DNA of 64,000 nucleotides from assembly GCA_963724495.1 (NCBI GenBank), contig CAVRUZ010000008.1:1-64000 (forward strand). The letters run 5' to 3'. Below are positions 44,507 to 53,201 of the stretch, piece by piece. Position 1 is the stretch's first letter. Each line of letters opens with the position of its first letter. This DNA is from CAVRUZ01 sp963724495. GTDB taxonomy: Bacteria > Actinomycetota > Actinomycetes > Propionibacteriales > DAIQRJ01. The notes beneath the pieces are model-generated. The model was not told where the DNA came from. It made no database searches and saw nothing but the letters and a program-made list of their open reading frames with translations. Both the position numbers and the translations under genes were made by a program.

Positions 44507-45982
44507 ATGGTCATGAAGCCAGACGAGGACGCCTGCTACGCGGCCGTCACCATGCGCGACCGCCGTTACGACGGCTGGTTCTTCGTCGGCGTGACCAGCA
44601 CCGGCATCTACTGCCGGCCGTCCTGCCCGGCAAGGACACCCAAGCGCACCAACGCGCGCTTCTACCCCACCGCAGCCGCGGCGCAGGGCGCAGGTTTCCG
44701 TGCCTGCCGGCGGTGCCGACCGGACGCCGTACCCGGCTCCCCCGCCTACGACCATGCGAGCTCGGTCGCGGCCGCCGCCGTGCGCCTCGTCGACGAGGGC
44801 TACCTCGAACACCACGGAGTCGGCGGCCTCGCCACCCGGCTCGGGTACAGCGAGCGCCAGCTGAACCGCATCGTCAGCACCGAGCTCGGGTCCGGACCGC
44901 TCCAACTCGCCAGGGCCCGGCGCGCTCACGCCGCGCGCGTGCTGATCCAGACCACGACGCTGGGCTTCTCCGACATCGCGTTCGCCGCGGGCTTCGGCAG
45001 CATCCGCCAGTTCAACGACACCTTGCGCGACGTGTTCGCCGCGAGCCCGACCGAGCTGCGGTCACTGCGTTACGGGGACACCGGGGACACCGCCGGGCAG
45101 GACACAGCTGCCATCAGGCTGCGCCTCGCCCACCGGATGCCGTTCCACGCCGAGGCCATGTGGCGCCATCTGGCCCTGCATCTCGTTCCTGGCTTGGAAG
45201 AAATCGTCGGTGACACCTACCGACGAGTCCTCACCCTCCCGCGGGGCACCGCCATCGTCGAGCTCACGGCCCGGACCGGGCACGTGGAGGCAGTGCTGCA
45301 CCTGGGTGACCTGCGCGACCTCACCGCGGCGGTGACGAAGTGCCGCCGTCTCCTCGACCTGGACGCCGACCCCGTTGGCCGGGAGGCCGTCCTCCGCGCT
45401 GCCGGCGGGCTCATCGATCTGCTTGATCGCTATCCAGGTCTGCGGATTCCCGGAACCGTGGATGCCTTCGAGGTGGCCGTGCGAGCGGTCATCGGCCAGC
45501 AGGTGACGCTCCGTGCGGGATCGCGGATCGCTGCCCTGCTCACTTCCGAGCGCGGGACGCCGGTCGCGGATCCCGCCGGTTCGCTCACCCATGCCTTCCC
45601 GACCGCGGTGCAGCTGGCCGCTTCACCACTGCGTCTTCCCATGCCGGCAACGCGAAACAGCACGCTCGACCGGATGGCGCTCGCTGTCACTGCCGGCGAC
45701 ATCACGCTGGATGCTGCGAGCGATCCACTCGAGACCGCCGGCCTGCTGCAAGAGATTCCAGGCATCGGCCGATGGACCACCGACTACATCCGCCTGCGCG
45801 GTCTGGGCGACCCCGACGTCTACCCCAGCGGAGATCTGGTACTCCGCCAGGCAGCGGAGGCCATCGGCCTGCCGCCAGACGCCAGATCCCAGGACGAGGC
45901 CGCGCTGGCCTGGCGCCCGCTCCGCTCGCTCGCCACTCAACTTCTCTGGACCCACGCAACCCAACACCGGGAGATCCGATGA
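44507..45982 (+). CDS. Ada-AlkA fusion: methyl-accepting regulator plus 3-methyladenine DNA glycosylase
   Basis: Three parts are visible. An Ada-type zinc/methyl-acceptor domain has SPGIYCRPSCPAR-like sequence (TSTGIYCRPSCPARTPKRTN) and CRRCRPDA. An AraC-type helix-turn-helix follows (VGGLATRLGYSERQLNRIV, LGFSDIAFAAGFGSIRQFND). The C-terminal AlkA glycosylase has the helix-hairpin-helix LLQEIPGIGRWTTDYIRLRG and the catalytic Asp in DVYPSGDLVL. It both senses methylation and removes alkylated bases. The ATG at 44507 or 44513 is the start. Its stop overlaps the ogt start. Confidence 0.92.
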   Translation: MVMKPDEDACYAAVTMRDRRYDGWFFVGVTSTGIYCRPSCPARTPKRTNARFYPTAAAAQGAGFRACRRCRPDAVPGSPAYDHASSVAAAAVRLVDEGYLEHHGVGGLATRLGYSERQLNRIVSTELGSGPLQLARARRAHAARVLIQTTTLGFSDIAFAAGFGSIRQFNDTLRDVFAASPTELRSLRYGDTGDTAGQDTAAIRLRLAHRMPFHAEAMWRHLALHLVPGLEEIVGDTYRRVLTLPRGTAIVELTARTGHVEAVLHLGDLRDLTAAVTKCRRLLDLDADPVGREAVLRAAGGLIDLLDRYPGLRIPGTVDAFEVAVRAVIGQQVTLRAGSRIAALLTSERGTPVADPAGSLTHAFPTAVQLAASPLRLPMPATRNSTLDRMALAVTAGDITLDAASDPLETAGLLQEIPGIGRWTTDYIRLRGLGDPDVYPSGDLVLRQAAEAIGLPPDARSQDEAALAWRPLRSLATQLLWTHATQHREIR

Positions 45983-46491
45983 TCAGCACGCCGCACCCCC
46001 AGGCCGCCGTCGCCCACCTGACCGGCGAGTACGGGCGCTTCGCCGTCGCGGCATTCGACGGCGCCGTCACTCACCTGCTGCTGCCCAACGCCGAAGCACC
46101 GGCTCCGCGCGACGGGGCGTCGGAGACCGACACCGCCCTGGCCGGCGAGGCCGTCCGCCAGCTCGCCGAGTACCTGGCCGGCGACCGCGACCGGTTCGAC
46201 CTGCCCTACAACCCGGCCGGAACCGACTTCCAGCGGGCCGTGTGGTTCGCGCTGCTGGACATCGACTACGGCCAGACGGCGAGCTACTCCGATCTCGCCC
46301 GGACGGTGGGCCGGCCGCACGCCGTGCGCGCCGTCGGTGCCGCCAACGGCGCCAACCCGATCGCGGTGTTCCTGCCGTGCCACCGGGTGATCGGTGCTGA
46401 CGGCTCGCTGACCGGTTACGGCGGCGGGCTGGAGCTCAAGCGGGCGCTGCTCTCGCTCGAGTCCCGCGAGGCGCGGCTGCCGCTGGGGTGA
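45979..46491 (+). CDS. ogt: Methylated-DNA--[protein]-cysteine S-methyltransferase
   Basis: A 170-residue suicide repair protein. The acceptor motif IAVFLPCHRVIGADGSLTGY is intact, as are GTDFQRAVWFALLDIDYGQT (helix-turn-helix) and RAVGAANGANP (Asn hinge). It moves a methyl group from O6-methylguanine to its own Cys. ATGA overlap with the ada-alkA stop shows an alkylation-repair operon. Confidence 0.95.
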   Translation: MISTPHPQAAVAHLTGEYGRFAVAAFDGAVTHLLLPNAEAPAPRDGASETDTALAGEAVRQLAEYLAGDRDRFDLPYNPAGTDFQRAVWFALLDIDYGQTASYSDLARTVGRPHAVRAVGAANGANPIAVFLPCHRVIGADGSLTGYGGGLELKRALLSLESREARLPLG

Positions 46492-46558
46492 CACTGCTCC
46501 TGGCACCGAAGTCCACCCGGCGTTCGCATCGCACCGGCGAATGGGCAAGGCTGGTGCC

Positions 46559-48379
46559 GTGAGCACTCCGAGCAGCACCACCTCAGCCCCCGCCACCGAC
46601 GCCGGGATCCCCCGCCCCGAGTATCCCCGTCCGAGCCTTGTCCGCGCCGACTGGTTGAACCTGAACGGCAGTTGGCAGTTCGAGCTCGATCCGGGCGACT
46701 CCGGGTGGGAGCGCGGGTTGGCCGACCGCGATCTCAGCGGCTCCATCACCGTGCCGTTCTGCGTCGAGTCCACCCTGTCCGGCATCGGTGACGTCGACTT
46801 CCACGAGGCCGCCTGGTACCGGCGGGTCGTCGAGGTCCCGGCAGACTGGTCGGGCCGTCGCGTCCTGCTGCACCTGCAGGCCTGCGACCACGACACCACG
46901 GTCTGGGCCAACGGCGTCGAGGTAGCCCGCCATCGCGGCGGCTGGACCACCTTCAGCGCCGACCTGGGCCACGTGGCCGGCCAGGCCGTCACGATCGTCG
47001 TCCGGGCCCGCGACCACAAGGGCATGATCAAGGCCGGCGGCAAGCAGTCGCGTCTGTTCGCCAACCATGCTTGCGACTACACCCGGACCACCGGCATCTG
47101 GCAGACGGTGTGGCTGGAGCCGGTGGCCGACACCTATCTCGGTCGCCCACGCGTCACCCCGGACGTGGCGGGCTCTGCCTTCGACCTCGTCGTCCCGATC
47201 GTCGGCCAACGCGCGGGGACGACGTTGCGGGCCGCGCTGTCCGAGCCCGGCGGAGACGTCGTGGCGGAGGCCACCATCCGTGCCGACCTCGACCTGTCGG
47301 CCAGATTGCGGCTGGCGGTCCCCGATCCACACCTGTGGTCGACCGCCGATCCGTTCCTCTACGACCTGTCGTACACGCTGGTCGACGGCGAGGGCGCCGT
47401 CCTCGACGAGGTGAGCAGCTATGCCGGCCTGCGCAGCGTCGGCATCGACGGCCTCGCCGTCACCATCAACGGAGAGCCGGTGTTCCAGCGGCTCGTGCTC
47501 GACCAGGGCTACTACGAGGACGGCATCCTCACCGCACCGAGCGACGAGGCGCTGGTCCGCGACATCGAGCTCTCCATGGCCGCCGGGTTCAACGGTGCCC
47601 GTCTGCACCAGAAGGTGTTCGAGGAGCGGTTCCTCTACCACGCTGACCGCCTGGGCTACCTGGTCTGGGGCGAGTTCGGCGACTGGGGCGCCAACCAGGG
47701 TGGACCACGCGGTGACAACCAGCAGCCGTCGGCCAGCTACATCACCCAGTGGCTCGAGGCCGTGGAGCGCGACTACTCCCATCCGGCGATCGTCGGGTGG
47801 TGCCCGCTCAACGAAACCTGGCAGGCACTGACCGACCGCATCACCCAACTCGACGACGTCACCCACGGCATGTTCCTCGCGACGAAGGCGCTCGATCCTT
47901 CCCGCCCGGTACTGGACACGTCGGGGTACGCGCACCGCGTCCGCGCCACCGACGTGTACGACTCGCACAACTACGAGCAGCAGCCGGCCGAGTTCGCGAA
48001 GGCGATGGCCGGGCTGGCGGACGACAGCCCCTACTCCAACACGGCACCGGGCGACAGCGTGCAGTCGACTCCCTACGTGCCCGGAACTCCCTACTTCTGC
48101 AGCGAATTCGGCGGGATCTGGTGGAACCCTGACGCCGTCGAGGGCGAGGACTCGTGGGGCTACGGCGAACGCCCGAAGACCCTGGAGGAGTTCACCACCC
48201 GCTTCGAGGGACTCGTCGCCGCCCTGCTCGACGATCCGAAGATGTTCGGCTACTGCTACACCCAGCTGACCGACGTGTTCCAGGAGCAGAACGGAATCTT
48301 CCGGTTCGACCGCAGTGAGAAGTTCGACCTCGCGCGTGTCCGCGCGGCGCAGACGGCCCGGGCGGCCATCGAGAAATGA
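46559..48379 (+). CDS. Glycoside hydrolase family 2 protein
   Basis: A 606-residue GH2 enzyme (beta-galactosidase/glucuronidase class). It has the sugar-binding domain (LNLNGSWQFELDP, AAWYRRVVEVPADWSGRRVL, CDHDTTVWANGVEVARHRGG), the immunoglobulin-like domain and the TIM barrel. The acid/base Glu is E419 in GWCPLNETW and the nucleophile is E516 in YFCSEFGGIWWNPDA. No signal peptide is seen, so it acts inside the cell. The GTG start at 46559 has no ribosome-binding site. The stop overlaps the DUF4037 gene by four bases. The exact sugar is unknown. Confidence 0.9.
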   Translation: MSTPSSTTSAPATDAGIPRPEYPRPSLVRADWLNLNGSWQFELDPGDSGWERGLADRDLSGSITVPFCVESTLSGIGDVDFHEAAWYRRVVEVPADWSGRRVLLHLQACDHDTTVWANGVEVARHRGGWTTFSADLGHVAGQAVTIVVRARDHKGMIKAGGKQSRLFANHACDYTRTTGIWQTVWLEPVADTYLGRPRVTPDVAGSAFDLVVPIVGQRAGTTLRAALSEPGGDVVAEATIRADLDLSARLRLAVPDPHLWSTADPFLYDLSYTLVDGEGAVLDEVSSYAGLRSVGIDGLAVTINGEPVFQRLVLDQGYYEDGILTAPSDEALVRDIELSMAAGFNGARLHQKVFEERFLYHADRLGYLVWGEFGDWGANQGGPRGDNQQPSASYITQWLEAVERDYSHPAIVGWCPLNETWQALTDRITQLDDVTHGMFLATKALDPSRPVLDTSGYAHRVRATDVYDSHNYEQQPAEFAKAMAGLADDSPYSNTAPGDSVQSTPYVPGTPYFCSEFGGIWWNPDAVEGEDSWGYGERPKTLEEFTTRFEGLVAALLDDPKMFGYCYTQLTDVFQEQNGIFRFDRSEKFDLARVRAAQTARAAIEK

Positions 48380-49420
48380 CCGCCGCATTCGTACCCGGAA
48401 TTGAGCTGAACGCCGGCTTCTATCGCGACGTCATCGGGCCAGGCCTGGGCCCAATCCCGCACGCCGCGGCCTTGCTGGGTTGGGGATCCGACGTTCTGGG
48501 CTACGACGACGCGCGCTCGACCGATCACGGCTGGGGTCCCCGGCTCAAGCTGTTCGTGGCCGCGGAAGACGTGGCGCGTGCCGTCGATCTGGTAGAGGAC
48601 GCGATCCCGGTCGAGTACGGAGGCTGGCCGGTGCGCATGGGCTGGATAGGCCTACCGGACAAGCACTTCGTCGAGGTGTCGGCGTTGTCCGACTGGGTTG
48701 TCGCTCAGCTCGGTGTCGATGCCCTTCGTCCGTTGACGACCCTCGACTGGCTGGTGATGGCGCAACAGCAACTGCTCGGCGTGGTGAGCGGTGCTGTGTA
48801 CGCGGACCCACAGGGCGAGCTGACTCGGCTGCGCGACATCTCTTGCCTGGTATCCGGATCCGCTGTGGCGATGGCTGCTCGCTTGTCAGTGGACGAAGAT
48901 CAGCCAGGAGGAGGCGTTCGTCGGCCGCTCGGCCGAGGCCGGCGACGACCTGGGATCCGCCGTCCTCGCCGGTCGGATCGTGCGCGAGCTGATCCGCCTC
49001 GCCTTCCTGCAGCAGCGGCGCTATGCGCCCTACAGCAAGTGGCTGGGCACCGCCTTCAGCCGGCTCGCGGGAGCAAGCGAGCTCATGCCGGTCCTGGGGC
49101 GCGCGCTCTCGGCACCGGGCTACGCCGAGCGCGAGGAAGCGCTCGTGACGGCCTACGAGCACCTGGCCCGAGCCCAGAACGACCTCGGCTTGCACGAACC
49201 GGTTGACCCGACCACGCGGAGCTACTACGGCCGCCCGTTCCAGGTGCTGCACGGTGACCGTTTCGCGGCCGCGTTGGTCGCGACCGTCGACGATCCCGTG
49301 CTCGCCGCACTACCTCAGGTCGGATCCGTCGACCAGTGGATCGATTCCACCGACGTGTTGTCGGAGTCGGGCCGCATGAGCGAGCTCCGGTCGTTCTACG
49401 AGCGCATCGCCGGCAAGTAG
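48376..49420 (+). CDS. DUF4037-domain protein (one frameshift)
   Basis: The first frame begins MTAAFVPGIELNAGFYRDVI, continues GWGSDVLGYDDARSTDHGWG and PRLKLFVAAEDVARAVDLVE, and has WLVMAQQQLLGVVSGAVYAD. Near 48890 the frame changes to FVGRSAEAGDDLGSAVLAGR, RELIRLAFLQQRRYAPYSKW and RPFQVLHGDRFAAALVAT, ending at 49420. GSD and DDARSTDHGWG suggest a nucleotidyltransferase-like site. The family function is unknown. It is coupled to the GH2 gene and followed 26 bases later by a flavoprotein gene. Confidence 0.75.
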
Positions 49421-49446
49421 CAGCCACCCGAGGAAGGACGGACCGC

Positions 49447-51690
49447 GTGCGAACCCAGGAGGTCGCGTCGGACATCACCGTGATCGGCGGCGGTCTGGCC
49501 GGCTGCTGTGCCGCCATCGCTGCCGCCCGGCTCGGCCGCACCGTGACCCTGGTCAACAACCGGCCGGTCCTCGGCGGCAACTCCTCGTCGGAGGTGCGCG
49601 TCTGGGTGTGTGGCGCGACCGGGCACGGCACGAACGTTCATGCCCGCGAGGGCGGCATCATGGGCCAGCTGTTCGTGGAGAACCAGTTCCGCAACCCGGA
49701 GGGCAACCCCTACTACTGGGACCTCGTGGTGCTCGAGGCCGTCCGGGCAGAGCCGAACATCCGCCTGCTGCTCAACACCGACATCCGTGAGGTCGAGGCG
49801 AGCGGGCCGGCGGATGACCGCCGGATCGAGAGCGTCACCGGCTGGACCATGGGCTCGGAGATCCTGACGACGTTCACCTCGGAGCTGTTCCTCGACTGCA
49901 CCGGCGACGGCCTGATCGGCTTGCTGGCCGGCGCGGACTTCCGCATCGGCCGTGAGGCTGCCGACGAGTTCGGCGAGTCGTTCGCGCCGGAAGTCGCTGA
50001 CGACATCACGCTCGGCAGCACGTTGCTCTTCTATACGAAGGACATCGGCCGACCGGTCAAGTACGTTCCGCCGAGCTTCGCGAAGGACATCTCCACCACG
50101 TCGATCCCGGAGCGCCGCATCATCAAGGCGGGTGACAACGGCTGCGCCTACTGGTGGATCGAGTTCGGCGGCGAGCACGACATCGTGCACGACAACGAGA
50201 TGATCCGCGACGAGCTCCAGTCGGTCATCTACGGCATCTGGGACCACATCAAGAACTCCGGCCAGTTCGACGCGGACACCATGACGCTCGAGTGGGTGGG
50301 CTCCGTGCCGGGCAAGCGTGAGTACCGCCGATTCCTCGGCGATCATGTGCTGACGCAGGACGACATCATGAACCAGGTGCAGTTCCACGATCGTGTGGCT
50401 GTTGGTGGCTGGTCGATCGACCTGCATCCGCCCGGCGGCATGTACGCCGAAGAGGCCGCCTCCAAACACGTGTACCCCAAGGGTCTCTACCACGTGCCGT
50501 TCCGGAGTCTGTACTCGCGAAACGTCGGCAACATGCTGATGGCGGGACGGGACATCTCCGCCACGCACGTGGCGTTCGGGTCCACCCGGGTGATGGCCAC
50601 CTGCGCGGTGATCGGGGAGGGCGCGGGGACGGCCGCCGCTCTGTGCGCCGAGCTCGGGGTGTCCCCGAGGGCACTGTCGGCGCAGCACTCCGACCTGTTG
50701 GTGCGCACCCTGTTGCGCCAGGACGCCAGCGTCCTCGGACTGCCTCTTGACGACGATCACGACCTCGTCCAGTCGGCCGACGTCTCGGCGTCATCGGAGC
50801 TCACCGAGCTCGGCGTCCTGGCAGGCACCGATCGGCATCTGCTCGAGCAGGATCTCGGGATCGTCGTCCCAGTGGACCCGCACCTGGACTCGATCACCCT
50901 TGTGGTCGACGCGACCGAGGACACCGAACTCGCGGTGACCTGCTTCGACCCGGTGGTCGGACAGAACTACCGGCCAGAGGTCGAGGTGGCGAAGACCTCG
51001 GTGCGGGTCAACGCCGGGACAGGGCAGCGCATCGTGGCCGAGCTGCCGTTCCGGCCACCCGACCCCGGCAATGCTTTCGTTGTCCTGCAGGCGAATCCCG
51101 CTGTCAGCGTCCATGTCGCCTCTGAACCCACCCCCGGCGTGCTCTGCCTGGTGCGGTCGACGTCGCGCACCGACGACCAGGCGAGCGGAGCGGCCTGGTC
51201 GGCCAAGCCGCTGGCGCGCCGGACCGTCTGCCTCACCGTGAGCCCACCCACGGCGGCGTTCACAGCCGAGAAGGCCGTCGACGGCTACCTGCGCCCGTTC
51301 GCAGGCCCGCACATGTGGGTATCGGAACCGCTGGGCACGGGATCGGCGTGGTTGCTCGCCGAGTGGGCCCAGCCGGTGACGATTCGGCAGGTCGACCTCG
51401 TGTTCGACGACTGCGTGCACGAGGACCTCATCAACCTGCACCACCACCGCACGCCGTTCGAGGTGATTCCAGAACTGGTGCGCGACTACCACCTCGAGGC
51501 TCGAACCCCGCAAGGGGATTGGGTTCTGCTGGCCGACGACGTGGACAACCACACGCGCCATCACCGGCTGCATCTGCACGGACGGGGCGGTATGGCAGGG
51601 CCGATCGAGGCATCCGCGCTGCGGCTGACGGTGTCCGCGACCAACGGTGCGCCGTCTGCACACGTGATCTCCTTGCGGGCGTACCACTAG
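49447..51690 (+). CDS. FAD-dependent oxidoreductase with C-terminal carbohydrate-binding-like domain
   Basis: A 747-residue protein. The N-terminal part is of the FAD_oxidored type: DITVIGGGLAGCCAAIAAAR, LGGNSSSEVRVWVCGATGHG, LFLDCTGDGLIGLLAGADFR and NMLMAGRDISATHVAFGSTR. The C-terminal 150 residues have AEKAVDGYLRPFAGPHMWVS and AEWAQPVTIRQVDLVFDDCV, resembling discoidin/F5-8C-like carbohydrate-binding domains. There is no signal peptide. GTG at 49447 is chosen because the flavin motif follows at once. With GH2 and DUF4037 it suggests oxidation of a sugar or glycoside inside the cell; this is inference. Confidence 0.82.
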   Translation: MRTQEVASDITVIGGGLAGCCAAIAAARLGRTVTLVNNRPVLGGNSSSEVRVWVCGATGHGTNVHAREGGIMGQLFVENQFRNPEGNPYYWDLVVLEAVRAEPNIRLLLNTDIREVEASGPADDRRIESVTGWTMGSEILTTFTSELFLDCTGDGLIGLLAGADFRIGREAADEFGESFAPEVADDITLGSTLLFYTKDIGRPVKYVPPSFAKDISTTSIPERRIIKAGDNGCAYWWIEFGGEHDIVHDNEMIRDELQSVIYGIWDHIKNSGQFDADTMTLEWVGSVPGKREYRRFLGDHVLTQDDIMNQVQFHDRVAVGGWSIDLHPPGGMYAEEAASKHVYPKGLYHVPFRSLYSRNVGNMLMAGRDISATHVAFGSTRVMATCAVIGEGAGTAAALCAELGVSPRALSAQHSDLLVRTLLRQDASVLGLPLDDDHDLVQSADVSASSELTELGVLAGTDRHLLEQDLGIVVPVDPHLDSITLVVDATEDTELAVTCFDPVVGQNYRPEVEVAKTSVRVNAGTGQRIVAELPFRPPDPGNAFVVLQANPAVSVHVASEPTPGVLCLVRSTSRTDDQASGAAWSAKPLARRTVCLTVSPPTAAFTAEKAVDGYLRPFAGPHMWVSEPLGTGSAWLLAEWAQPVTIRQVDLVFDDCVHEDLINLHHHRTPFEVIPELVRDYHLEARTPQGDWVLLADDVDNHTRHHRLHLHGRGGMAGPIEASALRLTVSATNGAPSAHVISLRAYH

Positions 51691-51773
51691 CAGTCCTGCG
51701 CACCGAATACCGCCGTGGGAGCGTGCATCACTCGCACCTCTCACAGCCGTTCAGTGCCACGTGTGAAGGCAGC

Positions 51774-51811
51774 GTTACGGCGCGTTTACGTCTGACGCGG
51801 GGATCAGAAAC
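51774..51811 (+). promoter_or_regulatory. Candidate GlnR box upstream of nitrate operon
   Basis: GTTAC at 51774, TTTAC at 51785 and GAAAC at 51807 lie on an exact 11-base phase, as expected of GlnR half-sites (GTnAC and GAAAC with 6-base gaps). The third half-site (51796) does not match. GlnR is the usual activator of nitrate assimilation in actinobacteria; binding here is inference. Confidence 0.35.
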
Positions 51812-51821
51812 ATCCCATCCC

Positions 51822-51827
51822 TAGCGT
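51822..51827 (+). promoter_or_regulatory. -10 element for probable leaderless narK
   Basis: TAGCGT ends 7 bases before the narK ATG, with no ribosome-binding site between. Confidence 0.5.
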
Positions 51828-51834
51828 CAAACAC

Positions 51835-53201
51835 ATGTCTGTTGACGTGTCACCGGGACGGCTCGCCCCACCGATCGCGCCCGCACGGCGCACGAAACGT
51901 TGGATCGAGCACTTCGATCCGGAGGATCGTGAAGCCTGGGTGGCAAGTGGTCGTGGCATCGCGCGCCGCAACCTGGTGCTCTCCATCTTTGCCGAGTTTC
52001 TCGGGTTCGCGGTCTGGGGGCTCTGGGGGATCGTCGTTCCTCAGCTCGCAAGTGCGGGCTTCTCCTTCACGGTGGACGAGCAGTTCTGGCTGATCGCGAT
52101 CCCCAGCCTGGTGGGTGCCACCCTCCGGATCCCCTACACCTTTGCCGTGCCCACGTTCGGCGGGCGCAACTGGACGATCGCTCGGCTCTCCTACTCCTGA
52201 TACCCACGTCGGCGCTGGCGTTCTTCACGTCCCGACCGGAGACACCGTTCAGCGTCATGCTCGTGGTCGCGGGTCTTGCCGGCGTGGGCGGCGGCAACTT
52301 CGCCTCCTCGATGGCGAACATCTCCTTCTTCTATCCCGAACGGGAGAAGGGGAGAGCCCTGGGCCTGAACGCCGCCGGCGGCAACATCGGCACCGCAGCC
52401 ATCCAGTTCGCCGTGCCCATCGTCATCGTCGCGGGCGCTGGGATCAGCCTCGGCCGGGCCGGCCTCATGATGATCCCGCTGATTCTCGTCGCAGCCCTGC
52501 TTGCCTGGCGGTTCATGGACAATCTCGCCGAGGCCAAGGCCGACCCGCGTTCGTTCGCCGTGGCAGCCCAGAACAAGCACACGTGGGTGATCTCGTTTCT
52601 CTACATCGGCACCTTCGGTTCGTTCATCGGGTACAGCGGCGCCTTCCCCACTTTGCTCAAGAGTCAGTTCCCGGAGATGGGGTTGTCGATCGCCTTCCTG
52701 GGCGCACTGGTCGGCTCGCTCGCCCGACCGTTCGGTGGCCTGCTGGCCGACCACTTCGGCGGCGCGCGCGTCACGATCGCCTCGTATGCCGGCATGGCTC
52801 TTGGGGCGGCCGGTGCGATCGTCGGTCTGCAGCAGCACATGTTCGTCGTCTTCTTCGCTTCGTTCCTGGAGCTGTTCGTGGCAAGCGGAGTCGGGAATGG
52901 CTCGACCTATCGGATGATCCCGGCCGTGTTCCAGGCCGGAGTCGACCCGGCGGGCGAGGGCCTCGCAGCGCGTCGCTCGGCCGCGCGCAAGGCCGCGGCG
53001 GGGTGCCTCGGCATAGCCGGCGCGGTCGGTGCCTTCGGTGGGTTCCTCATCCCACGTGGGTTCGCGGCGTCGACGTCGATGAGTGGCGGCATCGTTCCTG
53101 CATTGGTCGTCTTCATCGCCGTGTACGTGGTGATGGCGGCAACCACCTGGTGGAACTACCAGCGCAGCAGTGCCGGCGTGCTGGCCGCGGCGGTGATATG
53201 A
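51835..53201 (+). CDS. narK: Nitrate/nitrite transporter NarK, MFS family (one frameshift)
   Basis: The first frame reads WIEHFDPEDREAWVASGRGI, then EFLGFAVWGLWGIVVPQLAS and FWLIAIPSLVGATLRIPYTF. Near 52190 the frame changes, continuing GLAGVGGGNFASSMANISFF YPEREKGRALGLNAAGGN, the nitrate-signature type segment, and six more helices. FGGRN and GGNIGTAA are typical of nitrate/nitrite porters. About 455 residues when joined. It should import nitrate for the reductases encoded next. The stop overlaps the narB start (ATGA). Confidence 0.9.
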
